64,000 nucleotides of DNA. It comes from Herbaspirillum chlorophenolicum (lineage in GTDB: Bacteria; Pseudomonadota; Gammaproteobacteria; Burkholderiales; Burkholderiaceae_D). The notes beneath the pieces are model-generated. The model saw only the letters and a program-made list of their open reading frames with translations. It did no database searches and was not told the DNA's origin. A program made the translations under genes and the position numbers. This document shows positions 16,809 to 25,510 of the stretch, in pieces (the first letter of the stretch is position 1; the number at the start of each line of letters is the position of its first letter). The stretch lies in contig NZ_LFLT01000019.1 in the NCBI RefSeq assembly GCF_001189955.1, forward strand, positions 1-64,000. The letters are read 5' to 3'.

Positions 16809-17255
16809 ATGAAAACGCGGCTCGACACCCTCGACGACACCGACCGCAACCTGATCGCGCTGCTGCAGGTGTCGGCGCGCGAGAGCGTGGCCAACCTGGC
16901 GCGCAAGCTGGGCGTGGCGCGCACCACCGTGGTGGCGCGCCTGGCCCGGCTGGAAAAGAACGGCATCATCGCCGGCTACACCGTCAAGCTGGGCCAGGAA
17001 GTGACCGACAACGCGCTGCGTGCGTATGTCGGCATCACCGTCGAGGCAAAGGCCGCGCGCGACGTATTGAAACGCTTCAAGCGCATGCCCGAGATCGAAC
17101 TGCTGTGCTCGGTCTCCGGCGAGTTCGACTACGTCGCCTGGCTGCGCGCCTCCTCCGCCGAACGGCTCGACCAGTTGCTCGACGAGATCGGCGAGATCGA
17201 CGGCGTCACCCGCACCACCACTTCCATCGTGCTGTCACGCAAGATCGAACGCTGA
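16809..17255 (+). CDS. Lrp/AsnC-family transcriptional regulator
   Basis: A 148-residue regulator: N-terminal helix-turn-helix (DDTDRNLIALLQVSARESVANLARKLGVARTTV, residues 8-45) and C-terminal RAM ligand-binding domain (residues about 65-145). Family members sense amino acids and form octamers or larger. It begins 20 bases after the ABC ATPase gene, so it is probably in the same operon and may control transport or the nearby lysine and D-amino-acid genes; this is inferred from position. Confidence 0.88.
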   Translation: MKTRLDTLDDTDRNLIALLQVSARESVANLARKLGVARTTVVARLARLEKNGIIAGYTVKLGQEVTDNALRAYVGITVEAKAARDVLKRFKRMPEIELLCSVSGEFDYVAWLRASSAERLDQLLDEIGEIDGVTRTTTSIVLSRKIER

Positions 17256-17281
17256 CCCCGCGCCCGTTTTTCCCGCATCCG

Positions 17282-17317
17282 AAAAAAAGCCCCGCGGCTC
17301 ATCCGAGCGCGGGGCTT
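17282..17317 (-). terminator. Terminator between Lrp regulator and binding-protein gene
   Basis: Arms AAGCCCCGCG (17287-17296) and CGCGGGGCTT (17308-17317) with an 11-base loop. A run of A at 17282-17288 gives a T-tail on the minus strand, so it chiefly ends the binding-protein gene. Confidence 0.8.
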
Positions 17318-17353
17318 GTCGTATGCGGCTGTGCGTCAGCCCACCGGATGCGA

Positions 17354-18196
17354 TTACAGCGGAATCTGCGGCGGCACGTCTTCCGGCTTCACGCCGGAAA
17401 ACTTCTGCAGGTTGCTCAGCACGGTCGGCTTGATCTTGCCGGCATTGCGTTCGGCCACGATCCACTTGTTGATGGTCTCGACCCAGGCCTTGTCGTCTTC
17501 CTTGGGCACGCCGATGTTGGTGGAAGTGGCTTCCAGCGGCAGCGGCACGTACATCTTGCCCAGCGACGGGTTCTTCTTGAGGATGTTCAGCGACAGCAGC
17601 CACACCAGCACCTGCACGTCGACGCGGCCGGTCTGCAGCGCCAGGGTGGCGTCGTCTGCCTTCTCCAGGCGCACGATGGTGGCGTTCGGGCACACGCGCG
17701 AGATCATCTGGTCGTGCGAAGAACCGATGTCCACGGCGATCTTCACTTCCGGCTTGTTGAGGTCGGCCCAGGTCTTGTATTCCTTCTTGGAGACGATGGT
17801 GAAGGCGTTCAGGAACAGCGGATCGGAAAAGCCGATCACTTCACGGCGCGCCGGGGTCGGGTTCATGCCGAAGAAGATGTCGATCTTGCGCGTCTGCAGG
17901 TCCAGCACCGAGTTGCCCCAGGTGGTTTCGGTGATGTCCAGCTTGACGTTCAGGCTGGTCGCCAGGCTCTTGGCGAAATCGATCATGAAGCCGCCCCATT
18001 CGCCGCTGGCCAAATCCTTGTTGTAGTACGGCGCCGCGCCGCGCACCGCGCCGATGCGCAGGGTCTTGGTGCGCTGGATGCGCGCGAAAGTAGCTTCAGT
18101 GGAAGCCGGTGCGGGGGCTTGCGCAAAAGCACTGGGCAGGTACGACGCGGCGGCGAGGCCGGCGACGTTGGCGATGAAACTGCGGCGGTTGGTCAT
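17354..18196 (-). CDS. Amino-acid ABC transporter substrate-binding protein
   Basis: A 280-residue periplasmic binding protein of the SBP family 3 type. The N-terminus MTNRRSFIANVAGLAAASYLP looks like a twin-arginine signal, ending about residue 26 (AFAQ). The mature part opens with RTKTLRIGAVRGAAPYYNKD and contains GFMIDFAKSLATSLNVKLDI and NPTPARREVIGFSDP, typical of this fold. It is convergent with the permease-ATPase-Lrp operon and is its probable binding component. The ligand is not evident; nearby lysine and D-amino-acid genes suggest a candidate class only. Confidence 0.85.
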   Translation of the reverse strand: MTNRRSFIANVAGLAAASYLPSAFAQAPAPASTEATFARIQRTKTLRIGAVRGAAPYYNKDLASGEWGGFMIDFAKSLATSLNVKLDITETTWGNSVLDLQTRKIDIFFGMNPTPARREVIGFSDPLFLNAFTIVSKKEYKTWADLNKPEVKIAVDIGSSHDQMISRVCPNATIVRLEKADDATLALQTGRVDVQVLVWLLSLNILKKNPSLGKMYVPLPLEATSTNIGVPKEDDKAWVETINKWIVAERNAGKIKPTVLSNLQKFSGVKPEDVPPQIPL

Positions 18197-18411
18197 GGAT
18201 TCTCCCTGTTTGGCGGATGGCGGCGACTGTGCGCGTCAAAAATATGTCCGGCAAACAGCCGGACAGCGCCGTCGATTTTAGCCCAGGCACGGGCGGGTGC
18301 GTGGGCAATTGCCGGATGAAATTTGTTGTTGCGGCGTCTCTCCAGGATCCGTCAATGCCTGCCATCCCAGCCAATGGGAAACAGGAATAAATCCATCTCT
18401 CACATGTCGTC

Positions 18412-18431
18412 GTCCTGACGAAAGTCAGGAC
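18412..18431. repeat. REP-like hairpin with GAAA tetraloop
   Basis: Perfect arms GTCCTGAC and GTCAGGAC around GAAA. Its plan, CGTC then a C-rich arm, GAAA and the complement, resembles dispersed hairpin repeats common in proteobacterial intergenic DNA. Only one copy is in this window. Confidence 0.45.
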
Positions 18432-18510
18432 CCCGCGTCGTGCAACGGACGTTGATGCACGGCAAACGTCGCCTGGGCCAAGCCTTCCCTGAGGCGATGA
18501 TGAATAACCC

Positions 18511-18543
18511 GACGTTTTGTATTTCAATATCTAACAAAACGTC
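18511..18543. promoter_or_regulatory. Candidate operator of the lysine catabolic operon
   Basis: Ten-base perfect inverted arms GACGTTTTGT and ACAAAACGTC with a 13-base AT-rich spacer, about 95 bases before the first start codon and about 60 bases upstream of a -10-like TAGAAT. The place and symmetry suit an activator or repressor site. Confidence 0.5.
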
Positions 18544-18637
18544 AATAAAACAACCATTTCAACATCAATCTTCATCTTTTTATCGTACCAACCCTTGCCT
18601 AGAATGCTCTACAAGGACATCGAAAAAAGGAGCCGCC

Positions 18638-19807
18638 ATGAAGATCGTACTGCTGGGCGCCGGCCACATCGGCCTGGCCATCGCGCGCCGCCTGCACGGC
18701 TGCGGCGACTATGAGGTGCTGGCCGCCGACCGCGACGCGGCTGCGCTCGCGCCGCTGGCGCAACTGGGCGTCGCCACCGAATGCGCCGACTTCAGCGATG
18801 CCGCCTGCCTGCAGGCCCTGCTGGCGCGCGGCGACGCCGTCGTCAACGCCCTGCCCTGGCACATGGCCATCACCGTAGCCGAGGCGGCGCGCGCGGCAGG
18901 GGTGCATTACTTCGACCTGACCGAGGATGTGCAAGCCACACGCCGCATCATGCAGCTGGCGCAGGACGCCGGATCCGCCTTCATGCCGCAATGCGGGCTG
19001 GCGCCGGGTTTCATCGGCATCGCCGCGCACCACCTGGCGCAGGAGTTCGACGACATCGCGGAAATCAAGATGCGGGTCGGCGCGCTGCCGGAGTTCCCCA
19101 CCAACGAGATCAAGTACAACCTGACCTGGAGCGTGGACGGACTGGTCAACGAGTATTGCCATCCCTGCGAAGCGATCCGCGACGGCCGCCTGCAGGAGGT
19201 GCAGCCGCTGGAAGGCCTGGAGCATTTCTCGCTGGACGGCGTCGAGTACGAGGCCTTCAACACCTCGGGCGGGCTGGGCACGCTGTGCACGACGCTGGCC
19301 GGCCGCGCCGCCAACCTCGATTACAAGTCGGTGCGCTACCCCGGCCATCGCGACCTGCTGCGCTTCCTGCTGGAAGGCTTGCGCCTGAAGGAACAGCCGG
19401 CGCTGCTGAAGGACATATTGCGCCATGCCGTGCCGGCCACGATGCAGGATGTGGTGCTGGTGTTCGTCACCGTCAGCGGCCACCGCAACGGCCAATACCT
19501 GCAGCGCGTGTTCAGCCGCAAGGTGTTCGCGCACGAAGCCGATGGCGTGCATGAGAGCGCGATCCAGATCACCACCGCCGCCAGCGTGTGCGCCGCGCTC
19601 GACCTGTTCGCCGCCGGCCGGCTGCCGCAGCGCGGCTTCATCCGCCAGGAACAGATCGCCTTGCCCGACCTGCTGGGCAACCGCTTCGGCCGCGCTTATG
19701 CGGGAGAAGCAGCGCCTGAACATCCGGCGCGGCGGAGTTACACTGCCCCTATCGCATCCCAGGGAGAACAGCATGACAGCCCCAGCCCCCAACCGCTTGC
19801 CGCATGA
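18638..19807 (+). CDS. lysDH: Saccharopine-dehydrogenase-fold enzyme, probable L-lysine 6-dehydrogenase
   Basis: A 389-residue NAD(P)-dependent enzyme. The Rossmann motif GAGHIG is at residues 7-12. The segments CGLAPGF, EIKYNLTWSVDGLVNEY, EAFNTSGGLGTL and VRYPGH match the pattern of Geobacillus lysine 6-dehydrogenase as I recall it, so oxidation of lysine to piperideine-6-carboxylate/aminoadipate semialdehyde is likely; saccharopine dehydrogenase is the alternative. An AAAAAAGGAG ribosome site precedes the ATG. The last 35 bases overlap the next gene. Neighbours encode an aldehyde dehydrogenase and HglS, giving a route from lysine towards 2-hydroxyglutarate. Confidence 0.78.
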   Translation: MKIVLLGAGHIGLAIARRLHGCGDYEVLAADRDAAALAPLAQLGVATECADFSDAACLQALLARGDAVVNALPWHMAITVAEAARAAGVHYFDLTEDVQATRRIMQLAQDAGSAFMPQCGLAPGFIGIAAHHLAQEFDDIAEIKMRVGALPEFPTNEIKYNLTWSVDGLVNEYCHPCEAIRDGRLQEVQPLEGLEHFSLDGVEYEAFNTSGGLGTLCTTLAGRAANLDYKSVRYPGHRDLLRFLLEGLRLKEQPALLKDILRHAVPATMQDVVLVFVTVSGHRNGQYLQRVFSRKVFAHEADGVHESAIQITTAASVCAALDLFAAGRLPQRGFIRQEQIALPDLLGNRFGRAYAGEAAPEHPARRSYTAPIASQGEQHDSPSPQPLAA

Positions 19808-20840
19808 TGTTGCCATCGCGGATTCGCAGCTTATCCGCCTCTTGCGCACGCAGCGCTCCCCGCAGCAGATCGATTTCCTGCTGCGCGCGCTGCATGTGCC
19901 GGCCTGTACCGTCAAGCCGCCGCGCGCGGAAGTGAGTCGGCTCGAACTGGCGCAGGCGCTCAACATGCTGCTGTTCGAAAAGCTGCTGCAGGATGTGCCG
20001 GACGCCGCCGCCTATGTGGCCGACGCCATGGCCGCAGGCGAGCGCATGCATTTCGACCACGGTGCGCTGCGCACGGTACAAGCCGCCAGCACCGGATTGC
20101 TGCCGCCGGGCGAAACCGCCATCACCCGCATCCTGCGTCCGCTGGGCTATGTACAGAATGGCCTCTATCCGCTGGAGCGCATCCGCATGACCGGCCGCAC
20201 CTACGGCCATGCCGATGCGCCCGAGGAGATCGCCCAGTTCTTCGTCAGCGAGCTCCACGCGGATCGCTTCTCGCCGGAGTTCCAGGCCATCGTCGACCGC
20301 GTCATCGGCACCTCGCGCGATCCGCTCACCGGCGATGCCAAGGCCTTGCTGGCGCAAATGGAAACCGATGGCGAACTGCCGCTGGCAGCAGCGCAGGCCT
20401 TGTTGCCGGTGCTGCTGTCCTGCTTCGAACGCCAGCACGAATTGCCCAGCGTGGCCGAGTATGAAAGGCTGCGCGCGGAGTCCGCCGAGATGGCCTGGAT
20501 CGCCACCGAGGGCAATGTCTTCAACCACGCCACCGACCGCGTGCCGGACGTGGAAGCGGTGGCCGAGCATCAACGTGCGCTGGGACGGCCGATGAAGGAC
20601 AAGATCGAAGTCTCGCGCAACGGCCGCGTGCGCCAGACCGCCTATCGCGCCTGCACCGTATTGCGCCCGATGCGCGATGAGCATGGCGCAGTGCTGGAAA
20701 AGGCCGTGCCGGGTTCCTTCTACGAATTCATTTCGCGCGACCGTTACATCGACGAACAGGGCGTAGAACGCCTGGACCTCAGCTTCGACAGCGGCAACGC
20801 GCAAGGCATCTTCAAGATGACCGCCAGCGGCGGCATGTAA
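19773..20840 (+). CDS. hglS: 2-oxoadipate dioxygenase/decarboxylase (HglS, DUF1338)
   Basis: A 355-residue member of the DUF1338/YdcJ family. In Pseudomonas putida the family enzyme HglS is an Fe(II)-dependent oxygenase that converts 2-oxoadipate to D-2-hydroxyglutarate and CO2 in lysine breakdown. The presumed metal triad is visible as His96 (FDHGAL), His252 (NVFNHATDR) and Glu318 (FYEFISRDR), spaced as in HglS. The start at 19773 follows AGGGAGAA and overlaps the preceding gene by 35 bases, suggesting coupled translation. The aldehyde dehydrogenase gene starts 20 bases after it. Confidence 0.85.
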   Translation: MTAPAPNRLPHDVAIADSQLIRLLRTQRSPQQIDFLLRALHVPACTVKPPRAEVSRLELAQALNMLLFEKLLQDVPDAAAYVADAMAAGERMHFDHGALRTVQAASTGLLPPGETAITRILRPLGYVQNGLYPLERIRMTGRTYGHADAPEEIAQFFVSELHADRFSPEFQAIVDRVIGTSRDPLTGDAKALLAQMETDGELPLAAAQALLPVLLSCFERQHELPSVAEYERLRAESAEMAWIATEGNVFNHATDRVPDVEAVAEHQRALGRPMKDKIEVSRNGRVRQTAYRACTVLRPMRDEHGAVLEKAVPGSFYEFISRDRYIDEQGVERLDLSFDSGNAQGIFKMTASGGM

Positions 20841-20860
20841 ACGACCACCGGGAGACCACG

Positions 20861-22393
20861 ATGACCAGCGCCGACATCCTCAACGCCTGCGGCCTTGACG
20901 CCGCCGCGCTCGACCGCATCGATGGCACGCTCACCGTCCATTCGCCTTGCGACGGCAGCCGCCTGGCGCGCCTGCGCGAACACACGACCGAAGATGCGCA
21001 ACACCTCATCGCCCAGGCCCATGAGGCCTTTCTCCAATGGCGGAAAACGCCCGCGCCGCTGCGCGGCGAACTGGTGCGCCTGCTGGGAGAGGTATTGCGT
21101 GAACGGCGTACTGCGCTGGGCGCGCTGGTGACGCTGGAGGCCGGCAAGATCAAGTCCGAAGGCACGGGTGAAGTACAGGAGATGATCGACATCTGCGACT
21201 TCGCCACCGGCCTGTCGCGCCAGCTGCATGGCCTGACCATCGCCAGCGAACGTCCCGGCCACCGCATGATGGAAACCTGGCATCCGCTGGGCGTATGCGG
21301 CGTGATCACCGCCTTCAATTTCCCGGTCGCGGTGTGGGCGTGGAACGCCGCGCTGGCGTTGGTATGCGGTGACAGCGTGGTGTGGAAGCCATCGGAGAAA
21401 ACGCCGCTGACGGCATTGGCCGTCATGCGCGCCTTCGACGAAGCCGCCGCGCGCTTCGAACGCAGCCACCCCGGCGTGGCGCCACAAGGCTTATGCAGCC
21501 TGCTGCTGGGCGGCGCACCACTGGGCGAGATGCTCTCGCAATCGCCGCAGGTAGCACTGGTCAGCGCCACCGGCAGCGTCGCCATGGGACGCAAGGTCGC
21601 GGTTGCCGTGGCGCAGCGCCTGGGGCGCAGCCTGCTGGAACTGGGCGGCAACAACGCCATGGTCGTCACGCCCAGCGCCGACCTCGAACTGGCGCTGCGC
21701 GCCATCGTCTTTTCCGCAGTGGGCACCGCGGGGCAGCGCTGCACCACGCTGCGCCGGCTGATCGTCCACCGCAGCATCGCCGACCGCCTGCATGAGCGCC
21801 TGGCCCAGGTTTATGCGCACCTGGCGATCGGCGACCCGCGCGAGGAAGGCAAGCTGGTCGGCCCGCTGATCGACGCTCGCGCCTATGAAGCGATGCAAAA
21901 CGCGCTGCGCGACGCACGCGAACAAGGCGGCGCCATCACCGGCGGCGAACGCGTGCCGGTCGGCGCGGCGCAAGCGGCCTCTGCGAGCTGGTATGTGAAA
22001 CCGGCGCTGGTGCGCATGCCGCGTCAAAGCGAGGTCATGCATGCCGAGACGTTCGCGCCCATCCTCTACCTGGTCGAATACGACGGCATCGAGGAAGCCA
22101 TCGATCTCAACAACGCGGTGCCGCAGGGATTGTCTTCCGCCATCTTCAGCAATGACGTGCGCGAGACGGAGCTGTTCATGTCGGCGCTGGGCAGCGACTG
22201 CGGACTGGTCAACGTCAACATCGGCACCAGCGGCGCCGAAATCGGCGGCGCCTTCGGAGGCGAGAAAGAAACCGGCGGCGGCCGCGAGTCGGGATCGGAT
22301 GCGTGGAAGAACTACATGCGGCGCGCTACCAACACCATCAACTACAGCGGCGCCTTGCCGCTGGCACAGGGTGTGAGGTTTGACATCGGGTGA
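20861..22393 (+). CDS. amaB: Aldehyde dehydrogenase, probable aminoadipate semialdehyde dehydrogenase (AmaB)
   Basis: A 510-residue NAD-dependent aldehyde dehydrogenase. The cofactor region (GVITAFNFPVAVWAWNAALAL), the catalytic glutamate in LLELGGNNAM, the nucleophilic cysteine in GTAGQRCTTLRR and the late AEIGGAFGGEKETGGGRESGSDAWKNYMRR are as in the ALDH7/AmaB group, which oxidises 2-aminoadipate semialdehyde (in equilibrium with piperideine-6-carboxylate) to 2-aminoadipate. Its place after lysine dehydrogenase and HglS genes supports this role. A GGGAG ribosome site precedes the start. No aminoadipate transaminase gene is in the operon. Confidence 0.88.
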   Translation: MTSADILNACGLDAAALDRIDGTLTVHSPCDGSRLARLREHTTEDAQHLIAQAHEAFLQWRKTPAPLRGELVRLLGEVLRERRTALGALVTLEAGKIKSEGTGEVQEMIDICDFATGLSRQLHGLTIASERPGHRMMETWHPLGVCGVITAFNFPVAVWAWNAALALVCGDSVVWKPSEKTPLTALAVMRAFDEAAARFERSHPGVAPQGLCSLLLGGAPLGEMLSQSPQVALVSATGSVAMGRKVAVAVAQRLGRSLLELGGNNAMVVTPSADLELALRAIVFSAVGTAGQRCTTLRRLIVHRSIADRLHERLAQVYAHLAIGDPREEGKLVGPLIDARAYEAMQNALRDAREQGGAITGGERVPVGAAQAASASWYVKPALVRMPRQSEVMHAETFAPILYLVEYDGIEEAIDLNNAVPQGLSSAIFSNDVRETELFMSALGSDCGLVNVNIGTSGAEIGGAFGGEKETGGGRESGSDAWKNYMRRATNTINYSGALPLAQGVRFDIG

Positions 22394-22634
22394 TGCCCTT
22401 CGGTAGCGATGGCAGATGGCGCGCTGTACATTGCCAGGCAGCGGCGTTATCGCTGCCGCGGCATCCTTGCAAATCCCAGCACTTTTTAACAGCAACGCCA
22501 TCTGCGTAAATCCGGGTAAGAAGCCCCCTGCCCCAATCCGCCCAAGCTTACGCTGTGATTCCTGCGCCTCGTTCTCCGCAGCAACAATGCTGCGGCGATG
22601 TGCAGTATCAAAAGCATAGCAAGAGGGGGATCTC

Positions 22635-22964
22635 ATGCGCACACCACATCTATCCCGGCGCCTGCGCGCCGGAGGCCTGTTCGCTGCCTGTATCGGCGCT
22701 ACCGCGCTGGCCGGCTGCGCCAATTTCAGCGAAGTGCAATCCGAGGAGCGCGACATGTTCATGGTCACCGCCACCGGCGTGAGCTACACCATGTCGATAC
22801 CCGCGCTGACCGCCGCCGCCAAGGAAAAAGCCTACGACTTCTGCGGCAAGCAGCAGATGAATGCCGACCTGCGCCAACTGGTGCGCGGCTGGCGGCCGAT
22901 GCAAGTTGATCTGTATTTCCGCTGCCAGCCCAAAGGCATCAGCCTGCAGGCCCTGCTCGATTAA
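22635..22964 (+). CDS. Small lipoprotein of unknown function
   Basis: A 109-residue protein with a basic N-terminus and lipobox LAGC (about residues 25-28), preceded by a strong GAGGGGGA ribosome site. The mature part of about 80 residues contains MFMVTATGVSYTMSIPALTAAAKEKAYDFCGKQ and ends VDLYFRCQPKG; the two cysteines (FCG and FRC) may form a disulfide. I do not recognise a family beyond small envelope lipoproteins. It is convergent with the DUF2863-like gene, 14 bases apart. Confidence 0.72.
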   Translation: MRTPHLSRRLRAGGLFAACIGATALAGCANFSEVQSEERDMFMVTATGVSYTMSIPALTAAAKEKAYDFCGKQQMNADLRQLVRGWRPMQVDLYFRCQPKGISLQALLD

Positions 22965-22978
22965 AGCCGGCTGCGGAT

Positions 22979-24283
22979 TCAGGCAGGAAAGTCGCGCTCG
23001 CGCTGCACGCTGCCATCCGCGGCAAAGCCGTCGGCCAGCCTGAATTGCGCCACGCCCAGCGTGGAGACCGCATCGGCGGCATCGGCCAGTTGTTCATGCG
23101 GGTCGCCTTCCAGCACCCGCGCCGCTTGCGCCAGCACTTGCCCGGCGGCGCGCAGTTGCACCTGCAATACGGTCTCGCCGTCTTCATCGGCTACCGCGAA
23201 GATCGCGGTAGCATCGGCGGCGGCCGTGCCTGACTGCGCCAGGCCGTGCTCCAGCTCCGACATCATCTGCAGCGTGCCGTATTCCGCATTGCCGGTCTGC
23301 TTGCCGCCGTGGAACAGGTCCTGGTACATGAAGTGCAATTGACACCGCGCCTCGTCGCCGGATTTGCCGGTCAGGCAGTGCTGCATCAGCGGCGTGTGTT
23401 TTTCGGCCCAGGTGCGGAAGCGTTCGGCGCGCTGTTCGAAGTAAGCGTCGGCGGCGGCCTCGTCCTGCGGGATCGCATAGAAAGGATCGTCCAGGTCCTT
23501 CAGGGCGAAGCCGAGCAGGAAGCGCAACTCCAGCACCTCATCGTCCGCCGCAAAGTCATTGGCCGGCCAGCCGCGCATGCTGCGCTCGATGGCCGGTACG
23601 CTCATCACCTTCTTGTCGGTCAGCGAAGCGAACGCATCGCGGTTCATGGCATCGACATCGCTATAGGTCAGCGCACCGATCTCGTCCGGGTGGTACAGGT
23701 GGTGCACCAGCACCACGCGGGCTTTCGGGCTTTCCAGTCCGGCTTCCTGCAAACTGGCGCGCAGCGTGTCGAAAGCATCGCCATCGGTGAACACGCGCCC
23801 GGCCTGCAACCCGCCCTGGGTGCGCGCCAGGAACGGGATCAGGAAAGCGTTGATTTCCATTTCCTTCTCGCCGCGGCGCATGAACACGATATCGGCGGCC
23901 TCTTCCGCCACCGCGCGCAGCAAGGCATGGCCGCGGCTGTCTTCAAAGCGCAGGTGCTCCAGCGCTTCATACAAGGTTTCGTCATCGCGCTGGCGCAGGC
24001 ATTTGCGGATCATGCGTTCCAGCTCGTCCTGGCCGACACGGCGTCCGGCCGCGTCCGGCTCGCCGGCGGCCACGGCGGCAGCCAGCGCGGCCAATTGCAA
24101 GACCTGCTCCTCGCCCTCGTCTTGCTCCTGCGATGCGGCGTGGGCATTATGCTGGCGGCGGCGCGAGGCGTCGGTGGCGACGTGGGTCTTGGGTTTGCCC
24201 CTGGCCGGGCCTTGCGGCCTGGCGGCGGCCTTGCTGTTCGGATTGCCATTCGGCTTGCCCTGCGGGCGGGTTGGTTTATTCAT
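22979..24283 (-). CDS. DUF2863-like conserved protein
   Basis: A 434-residue soluble protein. The first 60 residues are low-complexity and basic (Pro, Lys, Gly, Asn and Ala rich), possibly disordered. The rest has no catalytic motif I recognise, with segments such as RRGEKEMEINAFLIPFLART and ARVVLVHHLYHPDEIGALTY. The pattern fits the uncharacterised betaproteobacterial DUF2863 family, which I name from memory. The start codon overlaps the stop of the EamA transporter gene as ATGA, so the two are translationally coupled. Confidence 0.65.
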   Translation of the reverse strand: MNKPTRPQGKPNGNPNSKAAARPQGPARGKPKTHVATDASRRRQHNAHAASQEQDEGEEQVLQLAALAAAVAAGEPDAAGRRVGQDELERMIRKCLRQRDDETLYEALEHLRFEDSRGHALLRAVAEEAADIVFMRRGEKEMEINAFLIPFLARTQGGLQAGRVFTDGDAFDTLRASLQEAGLESPKARVVLVHHLYHPDEIGALTYSDVDAMNRDAFASLTDKKVMSVPAIERSMRGWPANDFAADDEVLELRFLLGFALKDLDDPFYAIPQDEAAADAYFEQRAERFRTWAEKHTPLMQHCLTGKSGDEARCQLHFMYQDLFHGGKQTGNAEYGTLQMMSELEHGLAQSGTAAADATAIFAVADEDGETVLQVQLRAAGQVLAQAARVLEGDPHEQLADAADAVSTLGVAQFRLADGFAADGSVQRERDFPA

Positions 24284-25212
24284 GGTTTTTCCTGGTATTC
24301 AATCTTGGCGCCGCCACCGGGCAGGGTCGCCAGCAACACGCCGGCCAACGCTACGGCGAAGGCCGCGCCCTGCAGCACGGTCAGGCTTTCGCCCAACGCA
24401 GCCACCCCCACCAGCGCGGCGCTGACCGGCAGCATCACGGTGAACACACCGGCGCGCCCGGCCGGTACCACCTTCAGGCCGGTCATCCACAGCCATACGC
24501 TCCACACGCTGGCGGCCAGCGCATAGAACACCAGCAGCAGCCAGATATTGGCCGATACGGCGCCGAAATCGAAACGCAATGCGGTGTAGAGCCCCATGGG
24601 CGTCATCAGCAGCAGGCCCCACAGGTTGATGATGGCGCTGATGCGCTTGGGGGTGAGTACTGCGGTCAGCCTCTTGCCGATCACCGCATACGAGGCTTCG
24701 CACAATACCGCGCAAAACACCAGCAGGTTGCCCAGCCAGATATATTGGCCGTGGGCCTCGCCAGCGCCGTGGGTGTTCTTGGCGAACGACAGCATGCCGA
24801 TGCCCAGCGCGCCGCACGCCACTGCACCCCACACGCGCGGCGTGATTTTTTCTTTCAGGAAGATCCAGCTCATCAGCGCCACCACGGCGGGAATGGCCGA
24901 CATGATCACGCCGGCCGACACCGCACTGGTCATCGACACGCCGGTGATCATGCAGATCGTGAACAGGAAATTGCCGAGGAAGGACTCCAGGAACACCAGC
25001 CGGCGCGACTGCGGCGACAGCGGCTTTTCATCCGCAGGCTTCTTCATCCAGCGCAGCATGGCGACGGCGCCGATGCCGAAACGCAGCCACGCAAGCAGAA
25101 AGATCGGCAGCGCCGCCGCCAGCGGTTTGGTCAGCGCGACGTAGGCGCCGACCATGGACATGCTCAGCATCAGGCAGCCGTAGCCCATGGCCCGGCTCGG
25201 GGTATAGCTCAT
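24280..25212 (-). CDS. EamA/DMT-family transporter
   Basis: A 310-residue inner-membrane protein with ten predicted helices in two repeated EamA halves; the first contains FLLAWLRFGIGAVAML and the second VFYALAASVWSVWLW and VFTVMLPVSAALVGVAALGESL. Members export amino acids, metabolites or drugs. It is the first gene of a pair with the DUF2863-like gene, sharing ATGA. Substrate unknown. Confidence 0.85.
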   Translation of the reverse strand: MSYTPSRAMGYGCLMLSMSMVGAYVALTKPLAAALPIFLLAWLRFGIGAVAMLRWMKKPADEKPLSPQSRRLVFLESFLGNFLFTICMITGVSMTSAVSAGVIMSAIPAVVALMSWIFLKEKITPRVWGAVACGALGIGMLSFAKNTHGAGEAHGQYIWLGNLLVFCAVLCEASYAVIGKRLTAVLTPKRISAIINLWGLLLMTPMGLYTALRFDFGAVSANIWLLLVFYALAASVWSVWLWMTGLKVVPAGRAGVFTVMLPVSAALVGVAALGESLTVLQGAAFAVALAGVLLATLPGGGAKIEYQEKP

Positions 25213-25362
25213 TCGTTCCTTGTCTGGTGGGTGGCAGCTGGGGGCTGGGGCGGGGCCGGCAGTGCGGGCCGCCCAGGCAAGGCTGCATTTTAATCCGAAA
25301 CGATGGGATGGCCGGATGCCGTATGCGCAGGCCAGCCGGGCGGATGGAAAAGCCTGGCGCCC

Positions 25363-25385
25363 GCTTATGCCTTATCTGCATAAGC
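25363..25385. promoter_or_regulatory. Operator-like palindrome upstream of racemase-like gene
   Basis: Perfect 8-base arms GCTTATGC and GCATAAGC with a 7-base spacer, lying between the divergent EamA and racemase-like genes, 126 bases before the latter. The core TATGC-N7-GCATA contains a T-N11-A LysR-type signature. Confidence 0.45.
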
Positions 25386-25510
25386 CGAAAAAGCCTGTCG
25401 CCATCGGCACTGCCCTTCCATGCACGCTAAGCATGAACGCCACCCCGCCCGGGGCGCATACTGGGCGGTATCGGACAACACGTCCGGCCCACCACCGCAA
25501 AGGAAACACC

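Larger units (their letters stand above)
18197..18637. other. Intergenic region upstream of the lysine catabolic operon
   Basis: 441 bases between divergent genes. It contains a GAAA-loop hairpin at 18412-18431, a long dyad GACGTTTTGT-N13-ACAAAACGTC at 18511-18543, an AT-rich stretch at 18540-18600 unlike the surrounding DNA, and a -10-like TAGAAT at 18600-18605. The right half probably holds the operon promoter and its operator. Confidence 0.55.

Noticed and set aside
19425-19772. Long N-terminal extension of the HglS frame
   Set aside because: It overlaps the lysine dehydrogenase gene in another frame; the internal ATG at 19773 has the ribosome site and starts the family homology.
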